Below are positions 16,495-24,473 of a stretch of 64,000 nt of DNA, piece after piece. The notes under the pieces were generated by a model that saw only the letters and a program-made list of their open reading frames with translations, was not told the origin of the DNA and searched no databases. The stretch comes from Candidatus Methanomethylophilaceae archaeon (GTDB lineage: Archaea; Thermoplasmatota; Thermoplasmata; Methanomassiliicoccales; Methanomethylophilaceae). How positions within the stretch are numbered: position 1 is the first letter of the stretch; each line of letters begins with the position of its first letter. A program made the position numbers and the translations under genes. The DNA lies in contig JAFWTC010000041.1 in NCBI GenBank assembly GCA_017519045.1, forward strand, positions 1-64,000, given 5' to 3'.

Positions 16495-17214
16495 CCTCCC
16501 CTCCGATGACGAGTAGGAGTCCTCCTCCGGGAACCTGAGGCTGAGATAAGGCAGCACCCCGAGGCACTTCATCCCGGTGAGCTCCTCGATGCGGTCGATC
16601 CCGGGCTTCAGGATGGACCCGTCCCCTCTGAACCTGTTTATCACGAACCCTTTGAGCCTCGGCTTCAGACGGTCCGGCATGATCCTCCACGTTCCGTATA
16701 TCGCCGCGAAAACCCCGCCCCTTTCTATGTCCCCCACCAGGATGGCAGGGACGTCGGTGCGGTCCATGAGCCCGGTGTTGGCCATGTCGCGGTCCATGAG
16801 GTTCAGCTCCGCCGGCGATCCGGAGCCTTCGCATATCACGAATCCATGCTTCGCAGAGAGCCTTCCGTACGCCTTCACGGCCTCGGCCATCGCGGCCTCG
16901 CGGTCGAGCTCGCGGCCTCTTCCGTAATCCTGGAAAGGCCTGCCGTTGACCACCGCCTGTATGATCCCGTTCCCGCTCGGCTTCAGAAGAACAGGGTTCA
17001 TGTCGGTCTCCGGTTCGAGGCCGGCCGACCATGCCTGGAACGCCTGGCCCATCCCGATCTCCCCGCCGTCCTTGGTGGCGTACGAGTTCAGCGACAGGTT
17101 GGAGGCCTTGAACGGAACGGGGTCCATCCCCTCCCTGGCGTAGTGCCTGCAGAGCATGGCGCACAGCGTGGTCTTCCCGGCGGCGGACGAAGTCCCCAGG
17201 ACGAGAACCCTCAT
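16261..17214 (-). CDS. CobQ/CbiP-like amidotransferase, N-terminal domain only
   Basis: A P-loop dethiobiotin-synthetase-like domain as in cobyric acid synthase: GTSSAAGKTT near the start, KASNLSLNSYAT, MNPVLLKPSGNG, EGSGSPAELNL and GDIERGGVFAAIYGT. The glutaminase half found in CbiP (the neighbour) is absent. ATG 17214 overlaps the CbiP TGA as ATGA, so the genes are coupled. It may be a regulatory or subunit-like paralogue, or act on another cobamide carboxylate. The recognisable domain ends around base 16400. The remaining frame to 16261 is antisense to the ThiS-like gene and is probably not native. Confidence 0.75.
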   Translation of the reverse strand: MRVLVLGTSSAAGKTTLCAMLCRHYAREGMDPVPFKASNLSLNSYATKDGGEIGMGQAFQAWSAGLEPETDMNPVLLKPSGNGIIQAVVNGRPFQDYGRGRELDREAAMAEAVKAYGRLSAKHGFVICEGSGSPAELNLMDRDMANTGLMDRTDVPAILVGDIERGGVFAAIYGTWRIMPDRLKPRLKGFVINRFRGDGSILKPGIDRIEELTGMKCLGVLPYLSLRFPEEDSYSSSEGRLEGTTVREAFLRNIDEFTDAAERSGFDFDALTRIARGRSSSRRHPHGADLGVLRDCRIHGHRLSADYEDVGVGKDAA

Positions 17215-19034
17215 TCCCCCGCCTCCAGGATCCCCATGAGCCTGTCCATGTCCAGCCCCTTCTCGAACGCGTCGGCGAGGGCGTCCAGGCTGTCCTCCAG
17301 CAGCTCCTTGTAGCTTTTCTCGCCCTCCTTCCCGGAGACGGACGCGCCTTCTCCGACGAACGACAGGAAGTACCTCCTGAACGCGGGCAGGTCGAAGCAT
17401 CCGTGGAGATACGTGCCGAACAGCTTCTCGTCCTCTTTGACGGACCCCTCGTTCCAGGGGTCTCCGAACATGCGCTCTATCCTGAACAGCGGCTCCTCCC
17501 CGACCTCGGTCTGCCCCATGTGGAGCTCGTACCCGGTCACCTCGCCGCCGTCTCCGCGCAGAAGCGTGGCTTCGCGGTTGGCCACGGTCTTCTTGTACTC
17601 GGAGAACACGGTCCTGTTGTCGAAGAACCCTAGGCCTTCGTATATCCCGGCCGCGCCGCTCTCCATCCCGACGGAGTCGTCCATGACGCTTCCCATCATT
17701 CGGTACCCTCCGCATATCCCGAGGATGGGCACTTTTCCCCTAAGGGCCTTCAGGCCGTCCGAGATCCCGGCGGCGCACATCCACTTGTAGTCGGCGACGG
17801 TGTTCTTCGTTCCTGGAAGTATCACCGCGTCCACGCCGTCGAGGTCCTCCGGCGATTGGACGTATACCACGGAGGCGTCCTCCATGAACAGCGGGTCCAG
17901 GTCCGTGAAGTTGGCGATCCTCGGGAACCTGACCACCCCGACCTTGTATCTTCCGGAGCCCTTCCCTCCGACTCCCCTCAGCGCTTCGGAGTCCTCGGAC
18001 GGGAGGCTCACCTCGACGTGCGGGATGACGCCTATCACCGGGACTCCCGCCAGCTCCTCCAGCCTCTTCGCCCCCTGGCGGATGCTGTCGGTGCTTCCGC
18101 GGACGTTGTTGAGGATTATCCCCTTTATGCGCCGCCTGTCCTTCTCCGGGATGAGCTCCACGGTCCCGAGGGCGTATGCGAACGACCCTCCCCATTCCAC
18201 GTTAACCACCAGTACCACCGCCGCATCGGCCATCTCGGCGGCCTTCATGTTGGCGATGTCCTTGTCGTAGATGTTGATCTCCGCAGGGGATCCAGCGCCC
18301 TCCATGACGACGAAGTCGTATCTGCGGCGCATGAAGTCCACATGCTCCTTCACGATCCGTATTCCCGGACCGGGGACGAACTCGTCGTAATACTCCTTGA
18401 CGCGGTAGTCGGCGAACGGCTTTCCGCAGACGACGACCTGGGACATGTCGTCCCCCTTCGGCTTGAGGAGTATGGGGTTCATGTGGTGGTCCGGGTTCTT
18501 CAGGCCGGCGGCCTGGGACTGGAGCGTCTGTATCATCGCTATCTCGGACCCGTTGCGGGTGACCTTGGAGTTCAGGCTCATGTTCTGCGACTTGAACGGG
18601 GCGACCAGGTACCCCCGCCTGTGCAGGATGCGGCAGATCGCGGCGACGGTGACGGACTTCCCCGCATCGGAAGTGGCCCCGACGACCATCAAGGCCTTCC
18701 CCATGCGCCAGAACCTCTTCTTCGCATCCTGGAACAGGTCCTTCATGCGAGGGTCGCGGGCATCGGCTATCCCGCGGCTTCTTATCTCGGACATGACGTA
18801 GGAGCCCACCTCCTTGCGGTGTATGAGCAGGCAGTCCGAGCAGTTCCACACGGGCTTCCCGTTCTTTCCCCGGGTGCTGCACCCGAGGTCCTCGTCCTCG
18901 CAGGGATAGAAGGGGCAGTAGCAGAAGGTGCAGTCCTGTCCCCAGAAATGGCACGGGTGGTAGGGGCATTCCAGATTGGAGCCTATCCATCCCCTCTCTA
19001 TCTCGTCGTTCACCCTCTTCCTGATGCAGTCCAT
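17211..19034 (-). CDS. cbiP: cobyric acid synthase with N-terminal Cys-rich domain
   Basis: Amidates four carboxylates of adenosyl-cobyrinic acid diamide using glutamine and ATP. Residues 1-85 are a compact Cys-rich zinc-binding-like domain (CPYHPCHFWGQDC, CYCPFYPC, CSDCLL), a small module often found fused to cobalamin genes. The synthetase domain follows (GATSDAGKS, KSQNMSLNSKV, MNPILLKPKGDD). The class I glutaminase domain has GICGGYRMMG (Cys nucleophile) and YLHGCFD (His). The full length is 607 residues. A TATA element (about 19060-19072) precedes the gene; it heads an operon with the truncated paralogue. Confidence 0.95.
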   Translation of the reverse strand: MDCIRKRVNDEIERGWIGSNLECPYHPCHFWGQDCTFCYCPFYPCEDEDLGCSTRGKNGKPVWNCSDCLLIHRKEVGSYVMSEIRSRGIADARDPRMKDLFQDAKKRFWRMGKALMVVGATSDAGKSVTVAAICRILHRRGYLVAPFKSQNMSLNSKVTRNGSEIAMIQTLQSQAAGLKNPDHHMNPILLKPKGDDMSQVVVCGKPFADYRVKEYYDEFVPGPGIRIVKEHVDFMRRRYDFVVMEGAGSPAEINIYDKDIANMKAAEMADAAVVLVVNVEWGGSFAYALGTVELIPEKDRRRIKGIILNNVRGSTDSIRQGAKRLEELAGVPVIGVIPHVEVSLPSEDSEALRGVGGKGSGRYKVGVVRFPRIANFTDLDPLFMEDASVVYVQSPEDLDGVDAVILPGTKNTVADYKWMCAAGISDGLKALRGKVPILGICGGYRMMGSVMDDSVGMESGAAGIYEGLGFFDNRTVFSEYKKTVANREATLLRGDGGEVTGYELHMGQTEVGEEPLFRIERMFGDPWNEGSVKEDEKLFGTYLHGCFDLPAFRRYFLSFVGEGASVSGKEGEKSYKELLEDSLDALADAFEKGLDMDRLMGILEAGE

Positions 19035-19147
19035 GTCCCTCGGCTGGAGGAATGTGTTAGCATATATTATAAGAGAGCCCGGGGGAGGCCGTGCATCCGA
19101 TCGCTCCGCGATGCCTCAGTTAAATACGTGGGCGGTAATGCGCCTCC

Positions 19148-19504
19148 ATGGAAGACGTCCCTAAGAGACCCGGGAAGCACGTATGCCTGACAAACAGGAA
19201 GCCCTTGGGCATAACGTCCGACCCGGAGCACGAGGCGTTCGCCGCCCTCGCCGACGAGGACGTCCTAGCCATGGTCCGCGGCCTGGCAGAGACCGAGCTC
19301 AGGTCCTCGTTCACGGGAGGGGCGTTCGGGCTCGACGAGCAGGCGGTCAACGCCGCCATACGCAGGATGAAGGCCGCCGGCCTCATATCCTCCCGCAGGG
19401 ACGGGGACGACCATGTCTACTTCCTCAACGGGCCCAGGTTCAGGGACCTGGTCAGGTTCCTGGAGAGGTGCGCAGGGGAGGGCAGGGCCGCTTCCCGCCC
19501 TTGA
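19148..19504 (+). CDS. small winged-helix-like regulator
   Basis: A 118-residue protein whose second half (DEQAVNAAIRRMKAAGLISSRRDGDDHVYFLNG) looks like an ArsR/MarR-type winged helix: recognition helix, then a beta hairpin wing. Its ligand is unknown. TATA-like GTTAAATACG lies about 28 bases before ATG. It ends 34 bases before the Mre11 gene, which has its own TATA box, so it may regulate the mre11-rad50 pair or itself (inference). Confidence 0.6.
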   Translation: MEDVPKRPGKHVCLTNRKPLGITSDPEHEAFAALADEDVLAMVRGLAETELRSSFTGGAFGLDEQAVNAAIRRMKAAGLISSRRDGDDHVYFLNGPRFRDLVRFLERCAGEGRAASRP

Positions 19505-19510
19505 AGGATT

Positions 19511-19517
19511 TTATAAA
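19511..19517 (+). promoter_or_regulatory. TATA box of mre11-rad50 operon
   Basis: TTATAAA lies 25-28 bases before ATG 19539, predicting a leaderless mre11 message. Confidence 0.6.
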
Positions 19518-19538
19518 GGAACGGTCAATCAGAGCACG

Positions 19539-20681
19539 ATGAGAGGGTTCAGATTCGTCCATTGCGCCGATCTACACCTGGGGTCCCGCTTCAAGGACTT
19601 CCTGCCGGACGATCCCGGGGAGGCCGGAAGGTCGTCGCTGGAGTCGTTCAGCGCGATAGTGGACATGGCCCTCGCGGAAGGAGCCTCCTTCATGGTCATA
19701 TCGGGGGACGTCTTCGACAGGAGGAACGCCCTTCCGTCCACCCGCCTGTTCTTCTCCAAGGAGGCCGAGAGGGCCGGAATCCCGATCTTCGTGTCCAAAG
19801 GCAACCATGATTCGGAGCGGCCGTGGGACCGCTACATCCCGTTCCCCAGGAACGTCAGGGTGTTCGGCGCCGAGCCGGAGACCGTCAAGATACGCGTGAA
19901 CGGGATCGACGTCGACGTCACCGGCGTCAGCTTCGCGTCCAGATACGAGGGCCGCAACCTGGCGGCGATGCTCAGGGGGGATCCCGGAACGTTCACGGTC
20001 GCATGCGTCCATTGCGACGTGGAGGAGGCCGACGAGGGCCATCCCAACGCGGTGTGCAGCCTTTCCGACCTGATGGACAAGGACGTGGATTATTGGGCGC
20101 TGGGCCACATACACAGGCGGCGGGTGATGTCGGAGAGGCCGTACGTGGTGTATCCGGGCAACATACAGGGCCGCGGCTTCAAGGAGTCGGGGCCCAAGGG
20201 GGCCTATCTCGTGTCGGTGTCGGACGACAGGGTTTCCAGGCTCACCTTCGTTCCCACCCAGAGCGTGCAATGGAAGGAGGTGAGCGTGGACTCCGGCTCC
20301 GTCGACGAGAACGAGCTGGCCGAGATATTGGCGGAGGACTCCTCCCCTACGGACGTCGTGTCGCTGACGGTCAAGGGGAAGGGGGCGCTGGCGGACTCCG
20401 CCTTCCATGACGCGGAGGGGCTCAAGGAAAGGCTTGGGAGGAAGGCGCACGTCAGGATCGCCCGCATCGAATCCAGGACGGACGTCCCGGAGGACGGGAT
20501 ACGCTCGGCAGGGGAATCGCTCATGGAAGGCGGGAGGGACGCCGTCGAGGCGGCGGTGCTGAGCCATCGCGTCATCCGCGACCATGCGCACGCGGTCGGC
20601 TCGATGACCGGGAAGGAGCTCAAGGCCGCCGTCAGGGACGCCGTCGAAGGCCTGGAGAGGGCGATGGAGGATCGCTTGTGA
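19539..20681 (+). CDS. mre11: DNA repair exonuclease Mre11/SbcD family
   Basis: A calcineurin-like metallo-phosphoesterase of 380 residues with the metal-ligand motifs in order: HCADLHLGS (residues 7-15), ISGDVFDRR, SKGNHDSERPW, a mid-domain VHCDV, and LGHIHRR. Together with the Rad50-like ATPase it would process DNA ends. ATG 19539 fits the promoter spacing; the longer open frame upstream overlaps the regulator gene. Its TGA overlaps the GTG start of the next gene, a coupling expected for subunits of one complex. Confidence 0.92.
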   Translation: MRGFRFVHCADLHLGSRFKDFLPDDPGEAGRSSLESFSAIVDMALAEGASFMVISGDVFDRRNALPSTRLFFSKEAERAGIPIFVSKGNHDSERPWDRYIPFPRNVRVFGAEPETVKIRVNGIDVDVTGVSFASRYEGRNLAAMLRGDPGTFTVACVHCDVEEADEGHPNAVCSLSDLMDKDVDYWALGHIHRRRVMSERPYVVYPGNIQGRGFKESGPKGAYLVSVSDDRVSRLTFVPTQSVQWKEVSVDSGSVDENELAEILAEDSSPTDVVSLTVKGKGALADSAFHDAEGLKERLGRKAHVRIARIESRTDVPEDGIRSAGESLMEGGRDAVEAAVLSHRVIRDHAHAVGSMTGKELKAAVRDAVEGLERAMEDRL

Positions 20682-22630
20682 AGATACGCAGGGTCACGGT
20701 CCGCTCTTCCGGGCCGCTGGAGGACGCGTCTTTCGACCTGTCTCCGGGAATCAACGTCTTCTTCGGACCCAACGGCTGCGGCAAGACGTCCTTGGCCAAG
20801 GTCATCGCCGCCTGCGTGTCCGGCCGTCCCGACGGGCGCGCGTCCGGCTAGGTCCTCGTGGACGACGACGGGAAGGAGCGCGTGCTCGCGTCCGGCGAGG
20901 ATCCCGCGTCCCGCCTCTGGATGTCGGCCGTGGACCCCCGGCTTCTGATAACAGGGCAAGATCTGAGGGACCTTTCGGTCTTCGACGCGCCATCCGTCCG
21001 CGACGGCCGCGGGAAGACGGCGATGGAGGCCGCCGGGAGGATGGGCCGCGACGCCTTCGGAGACGGATCCTGGAAGAAGCTCGTGGAGGCGGAGGCCGAG
21101 ATCTCCGCCAACGACCGCAGGATAGAGGCCTTGATGGAGGAGGCGGCCAGATACGGGGAGTACGTGTCCCAGAGGGAGGCCGTGAAGGAGCGCCTTCTCG
21201 CCGAGAGGGACGAGTCCGAGAGGGAGGGCTTCGACAAGGTCCGCGCATCCCACAGGAAGGATTACGACCGTCTTTCGGAGCTGTCCGTCGCACGCAGGGC
21301 GCTCGGCCACTTCAGATATCTGGACGAGTCGGCCGTGTCGCGCCTGTCCGTGCTCAGGGACGGCCTACGCGACGCGGAGGAGAGCCTGGAGGAGCTGGAT
21401 TCGATGCTGGCCGGACCGAGGGCGGCCCTGGGCGGCAGGGACCCGTCGACGGTCCTGTTCTATGCGGAGGACATAGGGCTCCTCGAGCAAGGCTGCGGCG
21501 AGTACGAGCGCATGTCCGGCCTGCTGAAGTCCAGGAGGCAGGAGCTAGCGGGGAACGAGGCTGGGTCCGGGCGCGCGGAGAGGGTCCGCGATACTTCGGA
21601 GCTGATAGAGGAGATGGCGGCCCTTGCCGAAAGGACTGCCGGATACGAGGAAAACGTCTCCAGGGTCGCCTCCGGGCTGGGGATGGGGGTCGGCGAGACC
21701 GTGCATGCCGTGGCGGACCTCGTCAGGCTGCGCGATTCGGCCCAGACGCTGATCGGCAGCGACAAGGAGGTCCGCAGGCGCGTCTCGGAGAGGGACAGGG
21801 CGCGGAGGGCCATGGAATCCTTCGAAGCGGAGTTCGGGGGGCCCGGCGGCCTGGAGACGTGCGTTGCCTTGAGCGAGAAGGCCAGAGCGATCGACGACGA
21901 GGCCTCCGAGATAAGGAGGTGCATCAGCGAGGACGGCCTGGATCCGGACGCTCCGGTCTGTCCGGCCGAATATTTCGGCGCATCGAACGGGAAGGAGGCG
22001 CTGAAGAGAAGGCTCGAGGAGCTGGATGCGGCGATAACGAGGATCGAGCGCTCCGAGGAGCTCGAGAGGCTGTTCGACCGCAGGGCGGAGCTGGCGTTCA
22101 AGCGGTCGGCGATACTTCGCGAAGGGGTCGCCGCAGCCGTTGCCATGCATTTGGCCGAGGCCATGGTCCGGAAGTCGTCGCCCTTGACGGGCCGTGCATG
22201 GAACGGGGCCGACGCGTACCTTTCATTCATCATGGACTCGGATTGCTCCCTGGACCGCAGGGACGGGGAGTTCTACATACGTTCCGGAGACGCGGAGGTC
22301 CCGGTCGGAGAGGCGGGATCAGGCATCTCCGCGGCCGCATGCCTCTCCCTGAGGATGGCGGCCGTCGAGAACCTGTCGGGCGGCGCCATGCCCTTGATGC
22401 TGGACGAGGCCCTGTCCGGCATGGATTCCGATCTCAGGCGCCGTGCATGCAGCCTCCTCTCCCAGCTCTCCGGGAGGTTGCAGGTCGTGGTGCTGACCTG
22501 CGACCCCGAAGTCAAGGGGACGCTGTCACGCATACCGGGAGCCAACGTGGTGAACATGCCGAGGGCGGGGCTGAGGCGGTTGCGAGATGAAGCAACTTCC
22601 GACTATCTTTATAAACAAGTTAATCATTGA
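20678..22630 (+). CDS. rad50: Rad50/SMC-like ATPase with in-frame TAG codon
   Basis: Starts at GTG 20678 (GTGA overlap with mre11). Walker A GPNGCGKTS occupies residues 30-38. Codon 58 is TAG (20849-20851). The same frame then continues without a break through VLVDDDGKERV, Glu/Arg-rich coiled-coil stretches, a signature-like GSGISAAACLS, Walker B PLMLDEALSGMD and a D-loop to TGA at 22630. A stop at codon 58 would separate Walker A from the rest of the ATPase, so read-through (pyrrolysine) or a pseudogene are the only readings. At 650 residues it has short coils. A single Cys in PVCPAEYFG near the coil apex suggests a degenerate zinc hook. Confidence 0.82.
22608..22616 (+). promoter_or_regulatory. 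TATA box ahead of putative structured RNA / dnaG leader
   Basis: TTTATAAAC inside the last codons of rad50 would start transcription near 22635-22640, at the first hairpin of the downstream structured region. Confidence 0.5.
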
Positions 22631-22635
22631 CCGCT

Positions 22636-22825
22636 CAAGGAAAGACTGCTTTCCTGTTCACATATCACGATCATCATCGGACCGAAAGGTCCAGGCCGAG
22701 GGGCGTAGAGGACGGCGAGGCCGTCATGAGCATGGTGCCCCGGAGCGGAAATCAATTCGACGTCCGGCCAGAGATGCCGTAGCGACGGCGAACGTTAGCG
22801 TAGAGCAGGAACCGTTTTTTTCCTT
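22636..22825 (+). ncRNA. candidate structured RNA or 5' leader of dnaG
   Basis: The stretch has no coding gene but dense stem-loops. Hairpin AGGAAAG/CTTTCCT lies at 22638-22655 and GGACC-GAAA-GGTCC with a GNRA tetraloop at 22679-22692. A long-range GGCCG/CGGCC pairing (22694-22698 with 22765-22769) encloses GGGGC/GCCCC (22700-22704 with 22737-22741) and GACGGC/GCCGTC (22711-22725). A further hairpin GCCGT/ACGGC lies at 22776-22789, and a run of seven T at 22815-22821. A TATA box precedes it and a strong ribosome site (AAGGAGGG) for dnaG follows. It does not match tRNA, RNase P or SRP RNA signatures I know. It may be a free small RNA or a regulated leader. Confidence 0.45.
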
Positions 22826-22845
22826 TAGCCCCAAGGAGGGCCGAC

Positions 22846-24462
22846 ATGAATATCGATCCAAACACGACGAAATACATGGTAAGAGCCAGAATCAACGCAG
22901 ACGGAATCATCGAGAAGCCCGATGTCGTCGGAGCAATCTTCGGCCAGACCGAGGGCCTCCTCGGAGACGAGCTGGACCTCAGGGACCTGCAGAAGTCCGG
23001 AAGGATAGGCAGGATCGAGGTCGAGATCGTTTCTAAAGGCGGGAAATCCGACGGAATCATCTACATGTCCTCGAGCCTGGACCAGGTCGAGACCGTCATC
23101 CTCGCCTCCGCCCTCGAGACCGTCGACCGCGTCGGTCCCTGCAGGGCCTCGATCCACGTGCTGGGAATCGAGGACGTCAGGGTGACCAAGAGGGAGAAGG
23201 TCGTGGAGCGCGCCAAGGAGCTCCTCAACGACCTGATCAAGCAGTCCAAAGGCTCCAGCTACGACCTCATGGACAGCGTCAGGCAGAGCGTCCAGGTGGA
23301 GGAGATAACCACCTACGGCAAGGACAGGTGCCCCGCCGGCCCGAACGTCAAGGACTCCGAGGCGATCATAATCGTGGAGGGCAGGTCCGACGTCCTCAAC
23401 CTCCTCAAGGCGGGCATCAAGAACGCCATCGCCGTGGAGGGAACGAACGTCCCCAAGACCATCCAGGACCTCTCCAGGGAGAGGGTCGCCACCGCCTTCG
23501 TCGACGGCGACAGGGGAGGAGAGCTCATCCTCAGGGAGCTCTTCCAGGTGGCCGAGGTCGATTTCGTCGCACGCGCTCCCCGCGCCCACGAGGTCGAGGA
23601 GCTCACCGCCAAGCAGATCGTCAAGTGCCTCCGCAACAAGGTGCCCGGCGACCAGTACATGGAGATGAACGGCCTGGTCACCGAGGAGAGGACCCTCGAC
23701 GAGGACGTGGAGGACCGCGAGGACCGCCGCGAGAGGAGGGAGCGCCGCGACCGTGAAGACGAGCGCCGCGACCGTGAAGATGAGCGCCGCGAGAGAAGGG
23801 ACAGGCGCGACCGCGACGAGGACCGCGAGGAACGCCGCGAGAGGAGAGAGCGCCGCGACCGCGACGAGGACCGCGAGGACCGTCGCGAGAGAAGGGACAG
23901 GCGCGACCGCGACGAGGACGATCGCAGGGAGCACAGGCCCCGCTTCGACAACGACGCCATCGAGAAGTACAGGAAGAAGAAGGACGAGACCGAGGAGGTC
24001 CCCGCCATTTCCGCCGGAGAGGCCCCTGCGATGATAGAGGCCGGAGAGGCCCCCGTCATGATCGAGGCCCCCGCCGCCGACGAGTCCGAGCCCGCCCCCG
24101 TCGAGGAGCCCAAGCCCAAGGCCAAGAGGACCCTCCGCGGCAAGAAGAGCTCCGACAAGGTTCTGAGCCCGGAGCAGACCCAGTACCGCGACATGCTTCT
24201 GGACCTCGCCACCACCCACAACGCCAAGATCCTGGGAGAGGGGAACTCCGTCATCAGGGAGGTCGCCGTGAAGAACCTCGTCAACTCCCTCAAGGAGGAT
24301 TCCGAAGGGGTCGTCGCCATCGTGTTCGACGGCGTGATCTCCCAGAGGATCCTCGACATCTCCGCCGAGAAGGGCATCAACACCGTCATCGGAACCCGCA
24401 AGGGCAACATATCCAAGATGCCCGCAGAGATTACCATTTGGACGAAAGAGGACCTGTATTGA
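22846..24462 (+). CDS. dnaG: archaeal DnaG-type primase
   Basis: Archaeal DnaG (exosome-associated toprim protein and possible primase). The N-terminal part begins TTKYMVRARINADG. The toprim domain shows IVEGRSDVLNLL (catalytic Glu) and TAFVDGDRGGE (DxD-type). A middle region (about residues 285-365) consists almost entirely of Arg, Asp and Glu in short repeats, longer than usual. A Pro/Ala/Glu linker and a conserved C-terminal domain (VSQRILDISAEKGINTV-like) follow. AAGGAGGG six bases before ATG is a strong ribosome site, so this message has a leader, unlike many neighbours. Confidence 0.93.
   Translation: MNIDPNTTKYMVRARINADGIIEKPDVVGAIFGQTEGLLGDELDLRDLQKSGRIGRIEVEIVSKGGKSDGIIYMSSSLDQVETVILASALETVDRVGPCRASIHVLGIEDVRVTKREKVVERAKELLNDLIKQSKGSSYDLMDSVRQSVQVEEITTYGKDRCPAGPNVKDSEAIIIVEGRSDVLNLLKAGIKNAIAVEGTNVPKTIQDLSRERVATAFVDGDRGGELILRELFQVAEVDFVARAPRAHEVEELTAKQIVKCLRNKVPGDQYMEMNGLVTEERTLDEDVEDREDRRERRERRDREDERRDREDERRERRDRRDRDEDREERRERRERRDRDEDREDRRERRDRRDRDEDDRREHRPRFDNDAIEKYRKKKDETEEVPAISAGEAPAMIEAGEAPVMIEAPAADESEPAPVEEPKPKAKRTLRGKKSSDKVLSPEQTQYRDMLLDLATTHNAKILGEGNSVIREVAVKNLVNSLKEDSEGVVAIVFDGVISQRILDISAEKGINTVIGTRKGNISKMPAEITIWTKEDLY
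23706..23931 (+). repeat. tandem repeats coding the Arg/Asp/Glu-rich segment of DnaG
   Basis: Degenerate direct repeats of units such as GACCGCGAGGACCG and CGCCGCGAGAG, with longer units about 80 bases apart (GACAGGCGCGACCGCGACGA recurs). Such repeats are prone to expansion and contraction between strains. Confidence 0.75.
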
Positions 24463-24473
24463 ACGAGATTGAA

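Noticed and set aside
22636-22825. Structured region before dnaG as RNase P RNA, SRP RNA or a C/D box RNA.
   Set aside because: The universal core motifs of RNase P and SRP RNA are missing and no proper C and D boxes frame it; left as an unassigned candidate RNA.
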